From Cupriavidus numazuensis (GTDB taxonomy: Bacteria > Pseudomonadota > Gammaproteobacteria > Burkholderiales > Burkholderiaceae): a stretch of 64,000 nt of DNA. The notes beneath the pieces are model-generated. The model was given only the letters and a program-made list of their open reading frames with translations, was not told the origin of the DNA and made no database searches. Below, one piece after another: positions 8,413 through 17,620 of this stretch. Numbering within the stretch: position 1 is the stretch's first letter; each line of letters begins with the position of its first letter. The stretch lies in contig NZ_CAJPVI010000023.1 of the NCBI RefSeq assembly GCF_905397435.1, forward strand, positions 61,015-125,014. Direction: 5' to 3'. The translations under genes were made by a program, and so were the position numbers.

Positions 8413-9234
8413 ATGCAGCAACCCGGCAGCAGCGACAAGGCCTTCACGGGCGCCATCCCCGAGCTTTATGAGCGCTACCTCGTGCCGATGATCTTTGCGC
8501 CGTATGCCGCTGACCTGGCACGCCGGGCCGCCGCCCTTCGGCCGGCCAGCGTGCTGGAAATCGCAGCCGGCACGGGCGCCCTGACGCGAGAACTGGCCCA
8601 AACACTGCACGCAGACGCGGAGATCGTCGCCACGGACCTGAACCCGCCCATGCTGGCGCGGGCTCAGGCCGTGGGCACCAGCCGCACGGTGAGCTGGCAG
8701 ACCGCAGATGCCATGCAGTTGCCGTTTGATGACGGGCGTTTCAATCTCGTTGTCTGCCAGTTCGGCGCCATGTTCTTTCCGGACAAGGGCGCGGCATTCG
8801 CCGAAGCGCGCCGCGTGCTGGCGCCGGGTGGCACGCTGCTGTTCAACGTTTGGGACCGCATCGAGGATAACCACTTCGCGCATACCGTCACCCGGGCGCT
8901 GGCCGGACTGTTCCCCGATTCGCCGCCCGATTTCATGGCGCGCATCCCGCACGGCTACTACCGGCAAGCCGAGATCGCCGCGCACCTGCAGCAAGGTGGC
9001 TTCCGGTCGGAACCAGCGTTCGAGACACTGGCGGTCACAGGGACGGCCGCTTCCGCGCACATCGTGGCGGTGGCCTACTGCCAGGGGACGCCGCTGCGTG
9101 CGGACCTGGAATCCCGAGGTTCCGATGCCTTGCAGCGCGCTACCGAGGCCTCGGAGCAAGCCCTCGCGCAGGAATTCGGGACGGGGCCTGTCGCGGGCCG
9201 GTTACAGGCGCATGTGATCGCCGTCCAGTCCTGA
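8413..9234 (+). CDS. Class I SAM-dependent methyltransferase
   Basis: A 273-residue soluble protein with the UbiE/MenG-like methyltransferase fold. Motif I is EIAAGTGALT (~49-58), the acidic residue after strand 2 is in ATDLNPPM, and motif post-I/II is DAMQLPFDDGRFNLVVCQFG, followed by RVLAPGGTLLFNVWD. The substrate is unknown. It begins 71 bp after the cupredoxin gene, behind GAGGAGAGACC, and may be read from the same transcript, but function does not link them. Confidence 0.88.
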   Translation: MQQPGSSDKAFTGAIPELYERYLVPMIFAPYAADLARRAAALRPASVLEIAAGTGALTRELAQTLHADAEIVATDLNPPMLARAQAVGTSRTVSWQTADAMQLPFDDGRFNLVVCQFGAMFFPDKGAAFAEARRVLAPGGTLLFNVWDRIEDNHFAHTVTRALAGLFPDSPPDFMARIPHGYYRQAEIAAHLQQGGFRSEPAFETLAVTGTAASAHIVAVAYCQGTPLRADLESRGSDALQRATEASEQALAQEFGTGPVAGRLQAHVIAVQS

Positions 9235-9362
9235 ACTCAGCCACGGGGGCGCCCGGCAAATGCCAGCGCTGATCGGGTGGCTCGTCAATTCGAAGAATTA
9301 GGGTCGTTACGGCAGACGATTCATGGCGCCGTGCATCCTCGATTTTTCGTAGAATCGGCCGC

Positions 9363-10334
9363 ATGCTTCCTCCGCCGATTCCTGCCAACGAACCGCTTCG
9401 GCTTGCTACGCTGAAGTCCCTCGAGATCCTCGACACCGCTCCCGAAGAGCGCTTCGACCGCCTGACACGGCTCGCGCGGCGCCTGTTCGGGGTGCCCATT
9501 GCGGTGGTGAGTCTTGTCGACGCCAACCGGCAATGGTTCAAGTCGTGCGACGGCCTGCCGGACCGCGAAGCGCCGCGCAGCACATCGTTCTGCGGCCACG
9601 CCATTGTCAGCGACGACATCCTGCTGGTACCCGACGCACGGCTGGACGACCGCTTCCATGACAACCCGCTGGTCACCGGCGAGCCGATGATCCGCTTCTA
9701 TGCCGGACGTCCGCTCGCCGCGGGCAACGGCGCCCGGCTCGGCACGCTGTGCCTGATCGATACCCGCCCGCGCGAGTTCGGCACAGAGGACTGCGCGCTG
9801 CTCCACGACCTGGCGCAGATGGCGGAGCAAGAGCTGGCGGCAGTCCAACTCGCCGGCATGGATGATCTGACCGGCCTGTCGAACCGGCGCGGCTTTTCGT
9901 CCATGGGGCAGCAGGCGCTCGCCACGTGTGCGCGCCAGGACCGGCCCGTCACGCTGCTGTACTTCGACATGGACGGCTTCAAGCCCGTCAACGACCGCTT
10001 CGGCCATGCCGAAGGCGACCGCGCGCTGACGGCCTTCGGCGGCCAGTTGCGCGACGCATTCCGGCAATGCGGCGTGGCCGCGCGTATCGGCGGCGACGAA
10101 TTCGCGGTACTGGTGAGCGGCTCCAGCCCGGCCGACGAGGACGCCGCGCTGGCCCAGTTGCGCGATGGTGTCGGGCGCTGGAACGCCGCCAATTCGCTCG
10201 GCTATGCGCTTGGGTATTCCGTCGGCAGGGTCATGTTCGACGCTCAGCGTCATGCCGGCATCGACACCCTGATGGCCGAGGCGGACGCCGCCATGTACGC
10301 CGACAAAGTCCGCCGCCGCGGCAGTCGGCATTGA
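9363..10334 (+). CDS. GAF-GGDEF diguanylate cyclase
   Basis: A 323-residue cytoplasmic sensor cyclase. The N-terminal GAF domain (~15-155) contains the typical ANRQWFKSCDGL and RSTSFCGHAI blocks seen in GAF-GGDEF proteins, and the C-terminal domain (~165-320) has an intact GGDEF active site at 243-247. The residues at the usual RxxD inhibitory position read RQCG, so feedback inhibition by c-di-GMP is probably absent. Its product would be c-di-GMP, controlling surface or motility behaviour. Confidence 0.9.
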   Translation: MLPPPIPANEPLRLATLKSLEILDTAPEERFDRLTRLARRLFGVPIAVVSLVDANRQWFKSCDGLPDREAPRSTSFCGHAIVSDDILLVPDARLDDRFHDNPLVTGEPMIRFYAGRPLAAGNGARLGTLCLIDTRPREFGTEDCALLHDLAQMAEQELAAVQLAGMDDLTGLSNRRGFSSMGQQALATCARQDRPVTLLYFDMDGFKPVNDRFGHAEGDRALTAFGGQLRDAFRQCGVAARIGGDEFAVLVSGSSPADEDAALAQLRDGVGRWNAANSLGYALGYSVGRVMFDAQRHAGIDTLMAEADAAMYADKVRRRGSRH

Positions 10335-10426
10335 TTCGGCAACCGATCCCCACCCTGGTAGGGACAACCCCCAATCAGGTGATGTGGGGTTAGGCTCTGT
10401 TTTTCATAATGTCCTCTTGACCGGTC

Positions 10427-10458
10427 ATAGAGCCTTAGAGGCTTAGAGCCTTAGAGCC
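10427..10458. repeat. Short TTAGAGCC direct repeats
   Basis: Three to four copies of TTAGAGSC (AGAGCCTTAGAGGC and then TTAGAGCC twice) run in tandem 20 bp before the small membrane-protein gene at 10479. They may be slippage products or regulator half-sites; the sequence does not decide. Confidence 0.5.
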
Positions 10459-10478
10459 GGATCCAGAAGGGGTCAGAC

Positions 10479-10631
10479 ATGGAATACGTTACGTCGCTGG
10501 GCGCCTATATGGTCGCCTTCCTGGTTGCGTTACTGGTCGCCGCGCGCTGGCTGCTGAAGCATGACCCGGCCCTGCGCGCCGAACCGTTTCGGGATCCCGA
10601 CAGCCCGACCTCCGCCCGGCCCGGCGACTGA
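10479..10631 (+). CDS. 50-residue single-pass membrane protein
   Basis: A short frame behind AGAAGGGG (spacing ~6 nt) encodes a 50-residue protein. One hydrophobic helix (~9-26, AYMVAFLVALLVAARWLL) is followed by a charged Pro-rich tail (KHDPALRAEPF). It resembles the small accessory subunits found next to membrane enzymes, but the neighbours are two diguanylate cyclases and no partner is obvious. A good ribosome binding site and codon use like the neighbours support it; conservation was not tested. Confidence 0.55.
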   Translation: MEYVTSLGAYMVAFLVALLVAARWLLKHDPALRAEPFRDPDSPTSARPGD

Positions 10632-10773
10632 CCGCGGACGTTTCGGCGTCTGACCGGCCACCCCAACACGGCGACGCGCCACGGCGGGCGTGGTGGACTG
10701 GAGGGCCGGCCTTCCCGTACGCCGTATCATGGCGGATTGGCCTTCCTGCGGGCCCGCACCTGGATTTCCACTG

Positions 10774-11976
10774 ATGTCCGTCCCTACCGCGCTGCTTGTC
10801 ATCACCGCGGCCCTGAGCGCCATGATGCTGGCCATCGTCTGGTCACTGCGCCGCTGCGGGCTGCCCGGCGTGCCCGACTGGTGCAACGCGAACCTGGTGG
10901 TCACCCTCTCGCTGGTGCTGTTCGCGCTGCGTGGCTATGTCAACGACATTTTCTCGCTGGTCATGGCAAACGCCGCCCTGGCCGGTGCGCTGGCGCTGTT
11001 CTATGCCGGTTGCGTGCGCTTCTGTGGCGGCGAGCCACGCTGGGGCAGGCTGGCCGCGGGCCTGCTGGCCACCATGGGTGTGGTGGTGGTCTGGCGCTAT
11101 GTCTTCGATGTCTTCACCACGCGGGTGGTCGCGGTCTCCGCCTTTCACGCGGTGCTGTGCGCGCTGACGGGCCTCACGCTGATCCGCTGGCGCCCGCATG
11201 GCCGTGCCGGCGGCTATCACCTGACCACCGCTGGCTTTGCGCTCTTCTTTGCTGCCTGCCACACCGTGCGCGGACTGCTGTCGGCGTTCTCGCTGATGGG
11301 CGATCCCTACAGCCTGCAGTCTCTCGGCCTCAACACCTTTTTCCTGACGCTGGGCGCCCTGGTCATGCCGGCCCTGACCATGGGCGCGGTGCTGATGATC
11401 CACGACACCATGGTGCGCAAGCTCGAGGCCATCGCCAATACCGACGGGCTGACCGGCGTGATGTCGCGCAAGGCGTGGGAGGATATGGCCAGCCGCGTGC
11501 TTGCAGCGACGGCCCGCGGTGGAATCCCGCCGGCACTTCTCATCATCGACATCGATCGCTTCAAGGGCGTCAATGACACCTACGGGCACGCTGCGGGGGA
11601 TGCCGTCCTGAAGGGCTTCGCCAGCCTGGCGGGCGCGCAGGTCCGCGTCACCGATGGCCTGGGCCGGCTCGGCGGCGAGGAGTTTGCCGTCGTCCTGCCG
11701 GCCACGCGCGTCGCCGATGCCGTGCGCTTGGCGGAACGCATCCGCGCAGGTGCGGAGCAGCACGCGGTTCATATCGGAGAGCACGGCACGATGGTCCGCT
11801 ACACCATCAGCGGCGGCGTGGCGTGCTTGCGCCCCGGCGAGACGCTGGCCCTGCTCAGCGCGCGCGCCGATGCCGCGCTGTACCGCGCCAAGCTGGACGG
11901 CCGCAACCGGATCGTGGTGCACGACGACGGGCCGGCCGCCGCAACGGTCCCGGCGCGCGAAGCGCTGCCCGCCTGA
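10774..11976 (+). CDS. Membrane-bound GGDEF diguanylate cyclase
   Basis: A 400-residue protein. The N-terminal ~205 residues form about six membrane helices (for example VVTLSLVLFALRG, AAGLLATMGVVVVW, LGALVMPALTMGAVLMI). The C-terminal GGDEF domain has GGEEF at 300-304 and a canonical inhibitory I-site RVTD at 291-294, so product inhibition is likely, unlike the GAF-GGDEF neighbour. I chose the ATG at 10774 because the first helix follows at once; the GTG at 10690 would add 28 non-hydrophobic residues. Confidence 0.9.
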   Translation: MSVPTALLVITAALSAMMLAIVWSLRRCGLPGVPDWCNANLVVTLSLVLFALRGYVNDIFSLVMANAALAGALALFYAGCVRFCGGEPRWGRLAAGLLATMGVVVVWRYVFDVFTTRVVAVSAFHAVLCALTGLTLIRWRPHGRAGGYHLTTAGFALFFAACHTVRGLLSAFSLMGDPYSLQSLGLNTFFLTLGALVMPALTMGAVLMIHDTMVRKLEAIANTDGLTGVMSRKAWEDMASRVLAATARGGIPPALLIIDIDRFKGVNDTYGHAAGDAVLKGFASLAGAQVRVTDGLGRLGGEEFAVVLPATRVADAVRLAERIRAGAEQHAVHIGEHGTMVRYTISGGVACLRPGETLALLSARADAALYRAKLDGRNRIVVHDDGPAAATVPAREALPA

Positions 11977-12001
11977 GTACCCGATCGCTCGGCGAACCAG
12001 C

Positions 12002-13018
12002 TCAGTCTTCCGCTGCCGCGCCGCGATAAGCGCCGGGACGCGACCCTGTCCAGCGCCGGAAAGCGCGGTGGAAGGCGCCGGGCTCGGCAAAGCCCAGTTC
12101 CGCCGCAATATCGGCCACAGGCCTGGTGGTACGGCTGAGCGCGTCGATCGCCAAATCGCGCCGGAGCTGGTCCTTGAGGTCCTGGTAGCTCGCGCCCTCG
12201 TCCATCAGGCGCCGGCGCAGTGACGATGCCGACAGGTTCAGGCTCTGCGCCAGCGATTCGAACGTGGGCCACTGCTCGGGCCGCTGGTTGCGCAGTTGGC
12301 GCCGCACGCGCGCGGCCACGCTGCTGCGGTCCGAATACTTGACCACGACATTGTGCGGTGCATCACGCAGGAATGTCTTCAGGCCGCGCTCGTCCACCCG
12401 CACGGCCTGGTCGAGCAAGTCCGCGTCGAACACCAGCGCGGTGGCCGGCTGCCCGAACGCGGTCTGGCGCGAATACATGACCCGGTACTCCTCGCTGTAA
12501 GGTGGCTCCGGATAGGTAAACGAGGCCAGCAGGATCGGTACGCGCCGGTGCAGCAGCCAGCTCATCAGGCCCTGCAGCATGATCAGCATGGTTTCCTGCG
12601 CGAATATGCCGGGCAGGCGCCCTTGCGCCGCGGATGGCGCCGTCAGCACCAGCGCCGCGCGGTCCTCGTGCCGTTCGACCCGGACGCCGATGTCGTCGAG
12701 CAGCAACCCCAGGTATCGCGCGACTCGCTCCAGCGCCTGCGCAAAGGTGCGGCTGGCCGCGACGGCATGGCACAGCATGGCGAAACTGCCGCATTTCATG
12801 CTGCGCGAATCCTGGCCGAAGAACTCGTCGTCGAGCGCGGCGGCCACGGCCATCCACAGGTCGCTGTAGCTCGACGTGGAGACGCGCGCCTGCGGCACCG
12901 ACAGTAGCGCCGGCGCTATGCCGGCACTGCGCAGCACCGGCTCGGGATCCAGCCCGCGGGCCTGCAGCCCCGAGATGGCATGGTGGACAAAGCAAATCGC
13001 GACGCTGCCTTTTTCCAT
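12002..13018 (-). CDS. AraC-family regulator of the valine operon (MmsR-like)
   Basis: A 338-residue regulator with an N-terminal arabinose-binding-like ligand domain (~15-200) and a C-terminal AraC helix-turn-helix pair (~240-330, including SLNLSASSLRRRL and VADIAAELGFAEPGAFHRAFRRWTG). It is divergent from the acyl-CoA dehydrogenase gene, with 166 bp between them, in the position occupied by mmsR in other bacteria. It probably activates the downstream catabolic operon in response to valine or 3-hydroxyisobutyrate. The start at 13018 avoids a 56-residue low-complexity extension. Confidence 0.85.
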   Translation of the reverse strand: MEKGSVAICFVHHAISGLQARGLDPEPVLRSAGIAPALLSVPQARVSTSSYSDLWMAVAAALDDEFFGQDSRSMKCGSFAMLCHAVAASRTFAQALERVARYLGLLLDDIGVRVERHEDRAALVLTAPSAAQGRLPGIFAQETMLIMLQGLMSWLLHRRVPILLASFTYPEPPYSEEYRVMYSRQTAFGQPATALVFDADLLDQAVRVDERGLKTFLRDAPHNVVVKYSDRSSVAARVRRQLRNQRPEQWPTFESLAQSLNLSASSLRRRLMDEGASYQDLKDQLRRDLAIDALSRTTRPVADIAAELGFAEPGAFHRAFRRWTGSRPGAYRGAAAED

Positions 13019-13184
13019 AGTCCGGCCAGGACCCGGCGGCCTCAGGCGAGCCGGGCGGATGGCATTCGAGTTCACAAAGAATGGCGGATTTTGGCATAGG
13101 AGCCGCGGCAGGCGGTTTCTACACTGCGCCTGTTCACCAGAAAACCATCCGAAGACCCCCTTTATCGCGCGCCGCGCCCCTGCC

Positions 13185-14318
13185 ATGCACAGCGACTACA
13201 CCGAAGAGCAAATCATGATCCGCGACTCCGCGCGCGCCTTTGCGAGCGAACGGCTCGCCGCTGGCGCCGCCGAGTGGGACCGCGCCGGCCGGCTGCCCGC
13301 AGAGGTGGTGGCGGAGATGGGCGCTCTCGGCCTGCTCGGCATGATCGTGCCCGAGGAATGGGGCGGCACCTACACCGATTACGTTGCCTACGCGCTCGCC
13401 ATCGAGGAAATCGCTGCCGGTTGCGCCGCCTGCGCGACGCTCATGAGCGTGCACAACTCGGTCGGCTGCGGGCCGATCCTGCACTACGGCACCGAGGCGC
13501 AGAAACAGCGCTACCTGTCGCGCCTGGCGAGCGGCGACCTGATCGGCGCATTCTGCCTGACCGAACCGCAGGCCGGCTCCGAAGCCCACAACCTGCGCAC
13601 GCGCGCCCGGCCCTCGGAGCGCGGCTGGGTGCTGAACGGCAGCAAGCAGTTCGTCACCAACGGTCAGCGCGCCGGCGTGGCGGTCGTCTTTGCCTCGACC
13701 GAGCCGGAACGCGGCAAGAAAGGGATCTCCGCATTCCTGGTGCCGACCGACACGCCAGGCTTCATCGTCCATGCGCCGGAGAAGAAGCTTGGCATCCGCG
13801 CGTCGGACACCTGCGCGATCACACTCGAAGACTGCGAAGTGCCGGCCGATGCGTTGCTTGGCGAGCCCGGCGAAGGTCTGCGCATCGCGCTGTCCAACCT
13901 TGAAGGCGGGCGCATCGGCATTGCGGCGCAGGCCATCGGCATCGCGCGCTCGGCATTCGAAGCCGCGTGCCGCTATGCGTCCGAGCGCATCCAGTTCGGC
14001 CGGCCGCTGCGCGAACACCCGCCCATCGCCAACATGCTTGCCGACATGGCGACCGAGCTGAACGCCGCGCGGCTGCTTGTGCATCGCGCCGCACGCATGC
14101 GTACGCAGGGGCTGCCGTGCCTGTCGGAGGCATCGCAGGCCAAGCTGTATGCGTCGGAACTCGCCGAACGCGTCTGTTCCAAGGCGCTGCAGATCCATGG
14201 GGGCTATGGCTACCTCGAGGACTACCCCGTCGAACGCCACTACCGCGACGCGCGCATCACCCAGATCTATGAAGGCACCAGCGAGATCCAGCGCATGCTG
14301 ATCGCGCGCAGCCTGTAA
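13185..14318 (+). CDS. Acyl-CoA dehydrogenase, probable isobutyryl-CoA dehydrogenase
   Basis: A 377-residue FAD enzyme of the short/branched-chain acyl-CoA dehydrogenase family. It has the FAD-binding block AFCLTEPQAGSEAHN, the signature GYGYLEDYPVERHYRDARI and a catalytic Glu at ~363 (IYEGTSEIQ). It would oxidise isobutyryl-CoA to methacrylyl-CoA, which fits its place as the first gene of an operon encoding the remaining steps of valine breakdown. It is followed after 60 bp by mmsA. Confidence 0.9.
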   Translation: MHSDYTEEQIMIRDSARAFASERLAAGAAEWDRAGRLPAEVVAEMGALGLLGMIVPEEWGGTYTDYVAYALAIEEIAAGCAACATLMSVHNSVGCGPILHYGTEAQKQRYLSRLASGDLIGAFCLTEPQAGSEAHNLRTRARPSERGWVLNGSKQFVTNGQRAGVAVVFASTEPERGKKGISAFLVPTDTPGFIVHAPEKKLGIRASDTCAITLEDCEVPADALLGEPGEGLRIALSNLEGGRIGIAAQAIGIARSAFEAACRYASERIQFGRPLREHPPIANMLADMATELNAARLLVHRAARMRTQGLPCLSEASQAKLYASELAERVCSKALQIHGGYGYLEDYPVERHYRDARITQIYEGTSEIQRMLIARSL

Positions 14319-14378
14319 CACCCCGCCCTATTGAAGCTGCCTGACTTGCATCCCAATCCAGAACCGACCGGAGACATC

Positions 14379-15902
14379 ATGAGTGCACTGCCCCAGACCG
14401 CCAACGCCGTTCCGTCCGTCCAGTTGCTGATCAACGGCGAATGGGTGGAGTCTTCCGCCACCGAATTCCGCGACGTAGTCAACCCCGCCACGCAGGAAGT
14501 GCTGGCGCGCGTACCGCTGGCCACCGCCAGCGAAGTCGCCGCGGCCGTGGACGCCGCCCACCGCGCGTTCGCCACCTGGCGCCATACGCCGATCGGCGCA
14601 CGCCTGCGCATCATGCTGCGCTACCAGGCACTCATCCGCGAACACAGCAAGCGCATCGCCGCCATCTTGACGGCCGAGCAAGGCAAGACGCTGGCCGATG
14701 CCGAGGGCGATATCTTCCGCGGCCTGGAAGTGGTCGAGCATGCATGCTCGATCGGCACGCTGCAGCAGGGCGGCTTTGCCGAGAACGTGGCCGCCACGGT
14801 CGATACCTATACGCTGCAGCAGCCCATCGGCGTGTGCGCGGGCATTACGCCGTTCAACTTCCCGGCGATGATCCCGCTGTGGATGTTCCCGATGGCCATC
14901 GTCTGCGGCAATACCTTCGTGCTCAAGCCGTCGGAGCAGGATCCGCTGTCCACCATGGAACTGGTGAAACTGGCCGTGGAAGCCGGCGTGCCGCCGGGCG
15001 TGCTGAATCTGGTGCATGGCGCCAAGGACGTGGTCGATGCGCTGTGCACGCACCCCGATATCAAGGCCGTGTCCTTCGTCGGCTCGACCGCCGTGGGCAC
15101 CCATGTCTACAACCTTGCCGGCGCGCACGGCAAGCGTGTGCAGTCGATGATGGGCGCGAAGAACCACGCCGTGGTGCTGCCCGACGCGCACAAGGAACAG
15201 ACGCTGAATGCACTCGTCGGCGCGGGCTTCGGCGCTGCGGGCCAGCGCTGCATGGCGACCTCGGTCGTCGTGCTGGTGGGCGCAGCGCGCGAATGGGTGC
15301 CCGATCTCATCGCCAAGGCGAAGACGCTGAAGGTGGGCGCCGGTGCGGAAGCAGGCACCGATGTTGGCCCGGTGGTCTCCGTCGCGGCCAAGGAACGCAT
15401 CCTCGGCCTGATCGCCTCCGGCGAGAAGGAAGGCGCCACGCTGGCGCTGGATGGCCGCAACGTGGAGGTCCCGGGCTACGCGCAAGGCAACTTCATCGGC
15501 CCAACCGTTTTCACCGATGTGACGACCGATATGTCGGTCTACACCAACGAGATCTTCGGCCCGGTGCTGGTGGTGATCGGCGTGGAGACGCTGGATGAGG
15601 CCATCGCGCTGGTCAACCGCAACCCGTTCGGCAATGGCACCGGCGTATTCACGCAGAGCGGCGCGGCGGCGCGCAAGTTCCAGAGCGAGATCGATGTCGG
15701 CCAGGTCGGCATCAACATCCCGATTCCGGTGCCCGTCCCCTACTTCAGCTTCACGGGTTCGCGCGGCTCCAAGCTCGGCGACCTCGGCCCGTACGGCAAG
15801 CAGGTGGTGCAGTTCTATACGCAGACCAAGACCGTGACGGCGCGCTGGTTCGACGATGCTACGGTGAATGACGGCGTGAACACCACCATCAGCCTGAAGT
15901 AA
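14379..15902 (+). CDS. mmsA: CoA-acylating methylmalonate-semialdehyde dehydrogenase
   Basis: A 507-residue NAD-dependent aldehyde dehydrogenase converting methylmalonate semialdehyde to propionyl-CoA. The catalytic Cys is ~291 in GQRCMATS, and the MmsA-type IGVCAGITPFNFPAMIPLWMFP block and the family C-terminus PVPVPYFSFTGSRGS are present. The ATG at 14379 follows GGAGA; the frame from 14331 would add 16 residues without a binding site. It is the second gene of the valine operon. Confidence 0.95.
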   Translation: MSALPQTANAVPSVQLLINGEWVESSATEFRDVVNPATQEVLARVPLATASEVAAAVDAAHRAFATWRHTPIGARLRIMLRYQALIREHSKRIAAILTAEQGKTLADAEGDIFRGLEVVEHACSIGTLQQGGFAENVAATVDTYTLQQPIGVCAGITPFNFPAMIPLWMFPMAIVCGNTFVLKPSEQDPLSTMELVKLAVEAGVPPGVLNLVHGAKDVVDALCTHPDIKAVSFVGSTAVGTHVYNLAGAHGKRVQSMMGAKNHAVVLPDAHKEQTLNALVGAGFGAAGQRCMATSVVVLVGAAREWVPDLIAKAKTLKVGAGAEAGTDVGPVVSVAAKERILGLIASGEKEGATLALDGRNVEVPGYAQGNFIGPTVFTDVTTDMSVYTNEIFGPVLVVIGVETLDEAIALVNRNPFGNGTGVFTQSGAAARKFQSEIDVGQVGINIPIPVPVPYFSFTGSRGSKLGDLGPYGKQVVQFYTQTKTVTARWFDDATVNDGVNTTISLK

Positions 15903-15934
15903 GCACCGTATAAGCCATATCAAGGAGACCAGAC

Positions 15935-16828
15935 ATGCATATCGCCTTCATCGGCCTTGGCAACATGGGCGCCCCGATGGCGCGCAACCTGCTCAAGGCC
16001 GGCCACACGTTGACCGTCTTCGATCTCAATGCCACCGCCGTGGCATCGCTGTGCGCCGAAGGCGCTGCCTCGGCCGATTCCGCGCGCAAGGCGGTGGCCG
16101 AGGCCGACTTCGTCATCACGATGCTGCCCGCCGCCGCGCATGTCCGGACGGCGTATCTCGGTGACGATGGCGTGCTTGCGGGGGTCCGCGCCGGCGTGCC
16201 GCTGGTGGACTCCAGCACGATCGATCCCGCTACGGTGCGCGAACTCGCTACCGCTGCGGCGGCGCACGGCAACGCGCTGGCCGATGCGCCGGTGTCCGGC
16301 GGCACCGGCGGTGCGCAGGCCGGCACCCTGACCTTCATGGTCGGCGCCACGCCAGAGCTGTTCGAGCAGGTCAAGCCCGTGCTGGCCAATATGGGCCGCA
16401 ACCTGGTTCATTGCGGCGACACCGGCACTGGCCAGGTCGCCAAGATCTGCAACAACCTGATCCTCGGCATCTCGATGATCGGCGTGTCCGAAGCCATGGC
16501 GCTGGGCGTGCGCCTCGGCATCGACGCCAATGTGCTCGCGGGCATCGTCAATACGTCGACGGGCCGATGCTGGTCCTCCGACACCTACAACCCCCACCCC
16601 GGCGTGATAGAGACCGCTCCGTCGTCGCGCGGGTACACGGGCGGCTTCGGCGCCGACCTGATGCTCAAGGACCTGGGCCTCGCCGCCGACGCAGCGCGCA
16701 GCGTGAAGCAGCCGCTGTTCCTGGGCGCGCTGGCGCAGCAGATCTATCAGGCGATGAGCCAGGCCGGCGACGGCCAGCTCGATTTCTCCGGCGTAATCCG
16801 GCAATACCAGCCCAAGTCCGGGGCCTGA
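15935..16828 (+). CDS. mmsB: 3-hydroxyisobutyrate dehydrogenase
   Basis: A 297-residue beta-hydroxyacid dehydrogenase oxidising 3-hydroxyisobutyrate to methylmalonate semialdehyde with NAD. The N-terminal Rossmann motif is GLGNMG (7-12), the substrate loop is DAPVSGGTGGAQAGTLTFMVG, and the catalytic Lys is ~170 (GQVAKICNN). A strong AAGGAG precedes the start. It lies between mmsA and the enoyl-CoA hydratase in the valine operon. Confidence 0.95.
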   Translation: MHIAFIGLGNMGAPMARNLLKAGHTLTVFDLNATAVASLCAEGAASADSARKAVAEADFVITMLPAAAHVRTAYLGDDGVLAGVRAGVPLVDSSTIDPATVRELATAAAAHGNALADAPVSGGTGGAQAGTLTFMVGATPELFEQVKPVLANMGRNLVHCGDTGTGQVAKICNNLILGISMIGVSEAMALGVRLGIDANVLAGIVNTSTGRCWSSDTYNPHPGVIETAPSSRGYTGGFGADLMLKDLGLAADAARSVKQPLFLGALAQQIYQAMSQAGDGQLDFSGVIRQYQPKSGA

Positions 16829-16840
16829 CGGAGGCGACTG

Positions 16841-17611
16841 ATGATTGAATTTGCCCTGGACGGGCATATCGCCCGTCTCACGCTGAGCCGCCCGCCGGCC
16901 AATGCGTTCACCGCGGAAGGCCTGCAGCAATTGCAGGACCTGATTGCGAAGATCGACGCCAATCCGGAAGTCCGCGCCGTCGTCGTCACCGGCGCGGGTG
17001 ACCGCTTCTTCAGCGCCGGTGCCGACCTGAACGGCTTCGCCGAAGGCGACCGTGCCCATGCACGCGTGATGGCGCAGCGCTTCGGCAGTGCTTTTGAGGC
17101 GCTGCAGAATGCGCGGCCGCTCGTGATCGCCGCGATCAACGGCTATGCCATGGGTGGCGGACTGGAATGCGCGCTCGCCTGCGATGTGCGCATCGCCGAG
17201 GAGCAGGCGCAGATGGCATTGCCCGAAGCCGCCGTGGGGCTGCTGCCATGCGGCTGCGGCACGCAAACCCTGCCGTGGCTGGTCGGTGAAGGCTGGGCCA
17301 AGCGGATGATCCTGACCAATGAGCGCGTGGATGCGGCCACGGCGCTGCGCATCGGGCTGGTGGAAGAGGTGGTGCCGCGCGGCAAGGCGCTGGACACTGC
17401 ACTGGCCATGGCCGAACGCGCGTGCGCTGTCAGCCCACGTGCAGCGGCGTACAGCAAGCAGCTTGTGCACCTGTCGCGCCAGGGCGTGCCGCGTCAGGCA
17501 GCGCTGGCGCTGGAGCGCGAACGCTTTGTCGACCTGTTCGACGGCGAGGACCAGCGCGAAGGCGTCAACGCCTTCCTGCAGAAGCGCGCGCCGCAGTGGC
17601 GCAATGCGTAG
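16841..17611 (+). CDS. Enoyl-CoA hydratase (probable methacrylyl-CoA hydratase)
   Basis: A 256-residue crotonase-fold enzyme. The oxyanion-hole segments are DRFFSAGADLNGF and AINGYAMGGGLECALACDVRIA, and the catalytic acidic residues lie in ALPEAAVGLLPCGCGTQTL. By context it hydrates methacrylyl-CoA to 3-hydroxyisobutyryl-CoA. It is 12 bp after mmsB and 9 bp before the hydrolase gene, a tight operon arrangement. Confidence 0.9.
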   Translation: MIEFALDGHIARLTLSRPPANAFTAEGLQQLQDLIAKIDANPEVRAVVVTGAGDRFFSAGADLNGFAEGDRAHARVMAQRFGSAFEALQNARPLVIAAINGYAMGGGLECALACDVRIAEEQAQMALPEAAVGLLPCGCGTQTLPWLVGEGWAKRMILTNERVDAATALRIGLVEEVVPRGKALDTALAMAERACAVSPRAAAYSKQLVHLSRQGVPRQAALALERERFVDLFDGEDQREGVNAFLQKRAPQWRNA

Positions 17612-17620
17612 GAGCGCATC

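Noticed and set aside
10335..10478. c-di-GMP riboswitch between the GGDEF genes
   Set aside because: The region lacks the GEMM core pattern; only short direct repeats are visible.
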